A DNA stretch of 64,000 bases from Lanius collurio. Lineage: Eukaryota > Chordata > Aves > Passeriformes > Laniidae. Positions within the stretch are counted from its first letter, which is position 1. Every line of letters starts with the position of its first letter. Under the pieces are notes generated by a model, which was given only the letters and a program-made list of their open reading frames with translations, was not told where the DNA came from and did not search any database. The stretch lies in NCBI GenBank assembly GCA_020086605.1, contig JACBWW010000095.1:638837-702836 (forward strand). Direction: 5' to 3'. The translations under genes and the position numbers were made by a program. Of the stretch, positions 34,791 through 64,000 are shown piece after piece.

Positions 34791-35174
34791 GCAGCTGTGT
34801 TTGTGCAGGGAGCAGGAGCAGGAGGCACTGAGCAGAGATAGTTGTGGTGATGGTGAGTGTTTTTAGGCCCTGCTGGGAGAATCCCCTTTATCAGGTGGTT
34901 GGTTCTATCCTGCCAGGGCCCCTGGTTGTGCCCTGGACCAGCATCACTGGAAGGATGCAGTGGAGAGATGTGGTTTGTAAAAGGGGGAAGTCTCAATTTC
35001 ATCTGATCATCACTGAGGAGTTCATAAGATGGATAAACAGGAAAAGACATCTGAGGAAAACAGAGTGGGTGTGAACTGTGGTTTCCTATTTTCTCTGCTT
35101 CAGATGTTTGTAGCAATTCAGGGACAGCTGTGAGGGAACACCCAGTGCTGGGAGGGCTGGGTGCCATTCAGACA

Positions 35175-35503
35175 TGGAAGGTTCTGGAGAGTCCCTGAAG
35201 GGGCTCCAGGAGAGCTGCAGGAGGGCTGGAGGGACAGGACACAGGGAATGGCTTCCCAGTGCCAGAGGGCAGGGATGGATGGGATACTGGGCAGGAATTG
35301 TTCCCTGGGAGGGTGGGCAGGCCCTGGCACAGGGTGCCCAGAGTAGCTGTGGCTGCCCCTGGATCCCTGGCAGTGCCCAAGGCCAGGCTGGACATTGGGG
35401 CTTGGAGCAGCCTGGGACAGTGGGAGGTGTCCCTGCCATGGCAGGGGTGGGGCTGTATGGGATTTAAGGTCTCTTCCCTCCCAAACCATTCCAGGATTCC
35501 ATG
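35175..35503 (+). mobile_element. CR1 LINE 3' fragment
   Basis: gggctccaggagagctgcag, acaggacacagggaatggct, tggatccctggcagtgccca and ttcctcccaaaccattccag near its 3' end. Confidence 0.85.
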
Positions 35504-35637
35504 ATCTGGTCTGGTCTCAGAAATGGAAGTTGAAGTGCAGATTACAAATCACACAGCATCCCATGGTGGGGATAAATCAGCTCAGACTGTGGCTCATCTC
35601 AGACCTTCCAGCTTCCCAAAATCCAGCTGTGCCTGTT

Positions 35638-35740
35638 TATCACAGAATCAGCCTGGCTTGGGTTGGACAGGGCCTTGGAGCCCATCCAGTGCCACCCCCT
35701 GCCCTCTCTGGCCTGGCCTTGAACTGGGATTTGCTCCCTC
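35638..35740 (-). mobile_element. CR1 LINE 3' fragment
   Basis: atcacagaatcagcctggct and ttggagcccatccagtgcca, a reversed CR1 tail. Confidence 0.65.
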
Positions 35741-36044
35741 CACTGCCTTGTCCTGGGGATCAGTTGGGATGGAAATTGCTGCTTTCCCTTTGGAATTTTG
35801 TTCTGGGGCTGGAAATGAGCTCTGTGTGTTCCTGAAGCAAAAGGTGCTGGAACTGCTGGGGCTGAGCTCTGATGGATTCCCTGAGACCCACAGGGATCAA
35901 GTTGTTCCCTGGGACAAGGGACTGGGGGTGTTGGAGCCCTGAGGAGATCCTGCCTCACTTGGAGCTCGTTCAAGGCTGCTCAGCTGCTTATTTGTGCTTT
36001 TAAGCTTTCAGTGATGAGGAGTGAAGGGAGCTTGAGGGCGTTGC

Positions 36045-36190
36045 TGTTCCCAAATCCCTCTGAGATCAAGTCAAATGTTCCCCTAACACAGCCAAGGCCA
36101 CCCCTGCCCCATGTCCCCAAGTGCCACATCCACAGGGCTTTCAAATCCCTCCAGGGATGGGGACTCCAGGGCTGGACAGACCTTTGGATG
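36045..36190 (-). mobile_element. CR1 LINE fragment
   Basis: gtccccaagtgccacatcca and caaatccctccagggatggg, the reversed CR1 block also seen at 7735 and 54930. Confidence 0.65.
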
Positions 36191-37251
36191 ATGAAATTTC
36201 CCCCCTAAATTGGTGGTGGGGGTGTTCTCATCTATCTTTCTCTGATTTCTCTATGGGGGATGCTCCTGAACTGACACCCCCCCTGTTCTGAGGCCATTCC
36301 CTGCCCTCAGGTGGGTGAAGCTCTGTGGATGCAGAGCAGCATCCAATGTTTGTAATTCTGGGAAGGAGACTGTTGACATTTGCAGTCACTGCTTCCAGCA
36401 CGCCAGACTGCTTTCCAAAAACTCAGGAAATTGTGCTTGTCTTGTGCTGATTCCAGAGTGGAGTCACCCCTCTTAATCTGCTGTACACAGAGACTTCTGG
36501 GGTAGATTCTGCAGGGCTCTCAAAGTGGAATTAGGGCAGGACTGGGTTTTTGAGTGCTGTAGGAGCAGATTTGTGTTTTCAGTTATTCAGAACTGTCCTT
36601 TGATCAGCATCACCCCCCAGGGGCTGCTGTGTAGGACAGATGTGTGTCCACAGCCTGGGCTAGGGCTGGGAAACCTCATGGATGAGATGGACAAGGCAGG
36701 GAAGGGGAAAAGAGGTGTAAAAATCCACCTTTTGAAATGTGCTTAATTTTAAATAAGAGGCTTCTCCCCCTTCAGAAGCACCTTCCATTTCCTCCTTTCC
36801 GACCATTTCCCCTCGTTCTTCCTTTGTGCTGTTATTTCCATCCTGAGGGAATCAATCCCAATCCTTCTCTCTCACTGCAGCCCTCTGGGTGTTTTTGGAG
36901 TCCTTCCTATGGGGAGCCCCTCTCACATCAGGGGTGATGGGGCTCGGGTGGATGTCTGGGACAGCTTCTCATTGCCAGTATCTGGGAAGATTTCCATGGA
37001 AATGCATTGCAGTGATGATGTGAAAACATGGCTCAAGAGCCCAACTTCCTTGGGAAGGGAGCTCCCCACAGTCTTTAGTCACTGTTCCTGTCCCTCTGCC
37101 TGGACATGGCCTGTCCAGCATGGGTGGCTGCTGGGGACTCTCCCGGATTTCTGTTGCTCCATTGTTTGGTCATTGAGAGCACAACGGGAAGGCTTTGGAG
37201 AGGAGGAGATGAAGGATTCGCCCTGTGCCAAAGCAGGTAAGGAAACCACCT

Positions 37252-37325
37252 CCAGAATTCCAGAATGGCTTGGATTGTGAGGGACCTGAAAGACCATGCA
37301 GTCCCAACCCCTGCACTGGCACCTA
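37252..37325 (-). mobile_element. CR1 LINE 3' fragment (short)
   Basis: gaattccagaatggcttgga and gcagtcccaacccctgcact. Confidence 0.55.
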
Positions 37326-38282
37326 AAATTAGATGGGTTATAGATTTTATATCAGACCTCCCCAAAGTCCATCTCATCTTTTCCATGAGTGCATCCTGGA
37401 TCATAATTCACTTTTCCTGAAACAATTCCCTGAGGAAGACATGACTTCCTGACTGGCTGTTCATTAGTGCAGATCCCACTTTAATCCAGTAAAGCAGATT
37501 TTAATGTATTGTTTCCTTTGTGCTGCCTTTATGAGCTGGACGGCTGCACTTTGGGCCAGCTGAAGTCAGTGCTCGGCTGGGCCGGGGCAGGAATTCAGCC
37601 TGGGGCAGGAATTTGGCTGGAAATGGAAAAGGCACAGCTCTTTCACACGAGCAAGGTTTGAAAGTCAAGCTTTTATTAATATTTTTGTCCCTACATCAGC
37701 AGATAAAGTGAATTCTCCCGGCCAAATGGGACCCTGCGGGAGGGTGAGCGACCTCGGCGTGACAAATGGAAGCCACGTTGATTAATGCTCCTGGAAGGAG
37801 CTCAAATTCCAGGGGGATGAGGACACTCATGAGAGTCTTCCTAGGGAAAAAGGGGATTTTTAATCCAGTCCAATTTTATTCACGTACCCATGTGCTGCAG
37901 CCCTGTTGCTTCAGCAGAAGCTCCTTCCAACTCCTCGGTGCCGAAGAGATTCCACATTGTTCTCCCCAGGTTGTGCTGCTTCCCCACCTGAGATGGAGTC
38001 GGAACATGCCATGAATGGTACTGGCTGGCTCCTGGCTCCAGCCAGGCCTCTGTGACTCATGTGCTGAGTAGCCAGCCCTGACCTTCCTCCGGACAGGGAA
38101 GAGCCCTGGGACTGACCGGCTGGAGCGGGAGGAGGGGACACGGCTGAAGAGTGGAGTTCCTGTGACATCACCGAGACTGAGCTGTCACTGGGATGGGAGC
38201 GCTGGGACATCAGCTCTGAGGAGACTTCATTTGGGTCCGTCAGGGCACACGTTTGTATGAGCAGCACAGAGATGTTCGACTG

Positions 38283-38722
38283 GAGAAGGGCAGCATGCCT
38301 GGGGAAGGGAAGGGGCTGGAGAGTTCCTGAGGGAGCTGGGAAAGGGGCTCAGCCTGGAGCAAAGGAGGCTCAGGGGGGACCTTGTGGCTCTGCACAACTC
38401 CCTGACAGGAGGGGGCTCAGGGGGGGTCGGGCTCTGCTCCCAGGGAACAGGGACAGGAGGAGAGGGAACGGCCTCTGGCTGGGCCTGGGGGGAGTTAGTT
38501 GGATATTAGGAAAATTTCCTCGTGGGAAAGGTGCTCAGGCCTTGGCAGGGGCTGCCCAGGGAGTGTTGTAGTCCCTATTCCTGGAGGTGTCCCAGGAAGG
38601 CCTGGATGTGGCACTCAGTTCTCTGGGCTGGGGACAACGTGGGGACTGGGCACAGACAGCTTGGGCTTAGTGATCCTGGAAATCTGTCCCAACCCCAGTG
38701 ATCCTGGGATTCTGTGCTTGTG
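38283..38722 (+). mobile_element. CR1 LINE 3' fragment
   Basis: gagctgggaaaggggctcag, ggaggctcaggggggacctt, ggagagggaacggcctctgg, attaggaaaatttcctcgtg and a 3' end near gatcctgggattctgtg. One of the more complete tails in the window. Confidence 0.85.
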
Positions 38723-39627
38723 TCACACCTGAGGGCGTCCTTTGCAGAAGGGCCTGTGCCAGGATAAGGGTGATGGAGTCTGAGCTGACGAAGCCCCAAG
38801 CTGGGGCTGCCCAGGGTCACCCTCCCGTGCTCCTGTGTCCGTGTGCCCCCTCCCTCCACCGTGCCTGGGATGAGGAGTGCTGGGGGGATGAGAACCCCTC
38901 GCAAACACACCCAGGGCCTCTCCTTGGCTGGGATCCCAGGGCTCTGAGTGATCCCCAGCCCCGCTCCCCACGTGCTGCCCCAGGCTCACTCCGGAATCCC
39001 GGGCTGGGGCTCAGCTGCCAGCCCATGGAGGGTGACAGGGGACAGCGCCTGTTCCTGCCCACAAAAAGGCCTTTTGTAGGCTCTGCACAGCCTCCAGCTG
39101 CTGCTCCCAGCCTGGGCAGGGCCAGGGGCTTCCCGTTCCACAGCCCTGCTCACATTCCCAGTGGGAAGCACTTCTGCCTGGCTGAGGAAGAGGGGCAATG
39201 AGGAGAAATGTCCCATTCCATGGAGTCACAGTGAGGCCACGCTGTGTGGCAGCTGTGGGGGGACACTGGGGCCTGTCCCCTGCCCAGGGCTCCCCCTGGC
39301 TCCTGCTCCATCCAGCCCTGGCCCCTGGCTGCCCTTCCTTGGAAAGCCCTTCCCAGGCTCTGCTGTCCCTCTGGCCCATGATGGTTTCCTGATGGCTGCG
39401 AGCCCGTCCTGCCCTGGAATCTCTCCCGGTTGTGTGCCAGGCTGCTCATTCCCAGCTGCTCCACTGAACCCTGCCGTGGGCTTCCGCCATGCTTCCACAG
39501 GGATCCTCTTTGCGGGGACTGGGTTTTGGAGCATTTGTCCTCTCGTGGAGATGGCAGGACCTGCAGGGTGAGTTTCAGCTTCAGGGAGATCTGTGCTGTA
39601 GTGAGATAGTAACCCAGAAAGGGCAGA

Positions 39628-39815
39628 AGTTCATGGAATCCTATCCAGTGCCACCCCATCCACGGGACACCTCCCACTGTCCCAGGCTGCTCCAAGCCCC
39701 AATGTCCAGCCTGGCCTTGGACACTGCCAGGGATCCAGGGGCAGCCGCAGCTGCTCTGGGCATCCTGTGCCAGGGTCTCCCCACTCTTACAGGGAGGAAT
39801 GTCTCCCTAAATTCT
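39628..39815 (-). mobile_element. CR1 LINE 3' fragment
   Basis: cacctcccactgtcccaggc, ctccaagccccaatgtccag and gcagccgcagctgctctggg. Confidence 0.8.
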
Positions 39816-40407
39816 TCGTAAAGGTGCTTGGGGACAGATCGAGGTGATGGGAGGAGCTGCTGAGTGCCTCTGACCCACCTGGGGGGTGCTGGTGGCTGGT
39901 TGGGGCTTGGAGGTGCTGGGGAAGGCTTCACCTCCATCCAGATGTTTGCATCTGTGGGCTGCACCCGAGGGCCCTGGTAACAGGATCCCAACGTGTTCGG
40001 GGCCAGGAGGGCTCTGACTCTGCTGCTGCCACAGCTGTGCTCTTTCAATTTGCCTTTTGTGCCGGGAAACCCCAGAAAAGTCCCCTGTGCCTTCCTGTTC
40101 CCAAATGTCACCTCAGGCCTGAGGTCCCTGGAGCTCTCTGGGTAGGGGACCTGGAAGCTGTCCCCATTTCCAGCATAAAATCATTTACAAAGCTTTAATT
40201 GCTGCTGTTAATCAATATTACTATTGGGATTTTAATAACTATTGATGAATCCTTGCCCTGACTGTGGGAGGGAGTGGTGGGTGACCCCAGGGAAGCACCC
40301 CAAGGGACTGGGAGTGTGTGCAGGAGGGAAAGTGAGCACTCCCTCATCCCACACTCGCTGTTCCTGCACTAATGAGTTTGGGTTGATGATGTCCATAAAA
40401 TCCATCC

Positions 40408-40545
40408 CTGGAAGTGTCCCAGGCCAGGTTGGACATTGGGTTTTGGAGCAGCTTGGGACAGTGGGAGGTGTGTCTGCCCATGGATGGGGTGGGATGAGTT
40501 GAGCTTTAAGGTCACTCCAACCCAAACCATTCTGGGATTCTATGA
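40408..40545 (+). mobile_element. CR1 LINE 3' tail
   Basis: gtgtcccaggccaggttgga through aacccaaaccattctgggat with a terminal TCTATGATT, the best preserved CR1 end signature in the window. Confidence 0.85.
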
Positions 40546-40798
40546 TTAATTGCATTAATATTATTCATCAATATTATACATAATATTATAAATATGAATG
40601 TTAATAATCGATGTAATTAATATTACTAATAACAACAACTGTGGAGTGGATTGAGGGTCACACAGGTGTCTCTGCTGGGATATGTGGAGTTATTTAATTG
40701 CTTTAATCACTTTCCCCCCCCTCTCGTTGTGCAGGCAGCCTGTGGGGCATCCCTGGCTTTCCTCCGGGAGGAGGGATGGGGGAATTGGCTGTGGGAAT

Positions 40799-40929
40799 GG
40801 ATGGATGAGGGAGGGAGGGAGGGAGGGAGGGATGGATGGATGGATGGATGGATGGATGGATGGATGGATGGATGGATGGATGGATGGATGGATGGATGGA
40901 TGGACAAATGGACGGACGGATGGATGGAG
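40799..40929 (+). repeat. (GGGA)n/(GGAT)n microsatellite upstream of ADAM33
   Basis: A GGGA run at 40808-40832 passes into about twenty GGAT units and drifted GGAC units. It abuts the CpG-rich block around 40930 and ends some 235 bases before the ADAM33 ATG. Confidence 0.95.
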
Positions 40930-41164
40930 CCGCCGCGGGCGGGGGGAGCCGGCGAGCCGCGGGTCTGGTTTTCATTAAGCGGCCGTGCCGGGCCAAGAAA
41001 CACAGCAGTAAATAAGGGCGAACAAAGCCGCCCCCTCCCCGCCACCCCCCGGCCGGGCCGGCCGCGCTCGGGCTCCGCGGCGGGGGAGGGACCCGGCGGC
41101 ATAAAGAGGAGGAGGTCGGGCCGGAGGCGCCGAGTCGGGGCGGTGACAGCCCGGGAGCGGCGGC

Positions 41165-63932
<22,768 letters not shown>

Positions 63933-64000
63933 GTGTGTGGGGCGCCCAAATCTCTCCCGAGCACCCAGTGGGACTCTGGGATTGTTCCAGAGGGAGTTGT

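Larger units (their letters stand above)
34791..40924. other. ALMS1-ADAM33 intergenic region
   Basis: About 6 kb without a supported gene. It contains seven CR1 fragments (35175-40542), unique sequence at 35960-36040, 36190-37250 and 37330-38280, and a GC-rich stretch at 38730-39620. Open frames of up to 181 codons here lack recognisable domains, splice logic or conservation cues. Confidence 0.6.

Overview
The window reads as GC-rich avian (probably passerine) nuclear DNA. Compact vertebrate exons with GT/AG introns encode proteins very close to vertebrate families. About 28 short, 5'-truncated CR1 LINE tails lie in both orientations, which is typical of birds, and GC-rich minisatellites are frequent, as on a bird microchromosome. 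The species is not determinable from the sequence alone.

Two plus-strand genes account for nearly all supported coding sequence. From 1867 to 34374 lie the last 16 coding exons of ALMS1, the centrosome and ciliary basal-body protein of Alstrom syndrome. The reading frame closes exactly across all 15 junctions and gives 2,677 codons to the stop at 34372-34374. The 5' exons lie outside the window. A polyadenylation signal at 34762 ends the gene. After about 6 kb of intergenic DNA made mostly of CR1 pieces and unique sequence, a CpG-rich promoter and signal-peptide exon at 41165 begin ADAM33 (ADAM12/19/33 clade). Nineteen exons give 755 codons: signal peptide, prodomain with cysteine switch, furin site, intact zinc metalloprotease, disintegrin, cysteine-rich, EGF-like, transmembrane and the start of the cytoplasmic tail. 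The gene runs off the right edge after 63932.

The two genes have no evident functional link: one is centrosomal, the other a cell-surface protease. No tRNA, rRNA, CRISPR or bacterial-type feature is seen. The parts not explained by ordinary annotation are: a 39-bp tandem repeat inside ALMS1 coding sequence, ending at an undetermined base; minisatellites that begin on or span 5' splice sites in ADAM33 introns 6 and 12; several other donor-like minisatellites; an unidentified 66-codon reading frame with an acceptor-like 5' edge and an A15 tract inside ALMS1 intron w8; and a GC-rich block inside ADAM33 intron 2 that could be an alternative promoter. I saw no convincing new multi-gene system.
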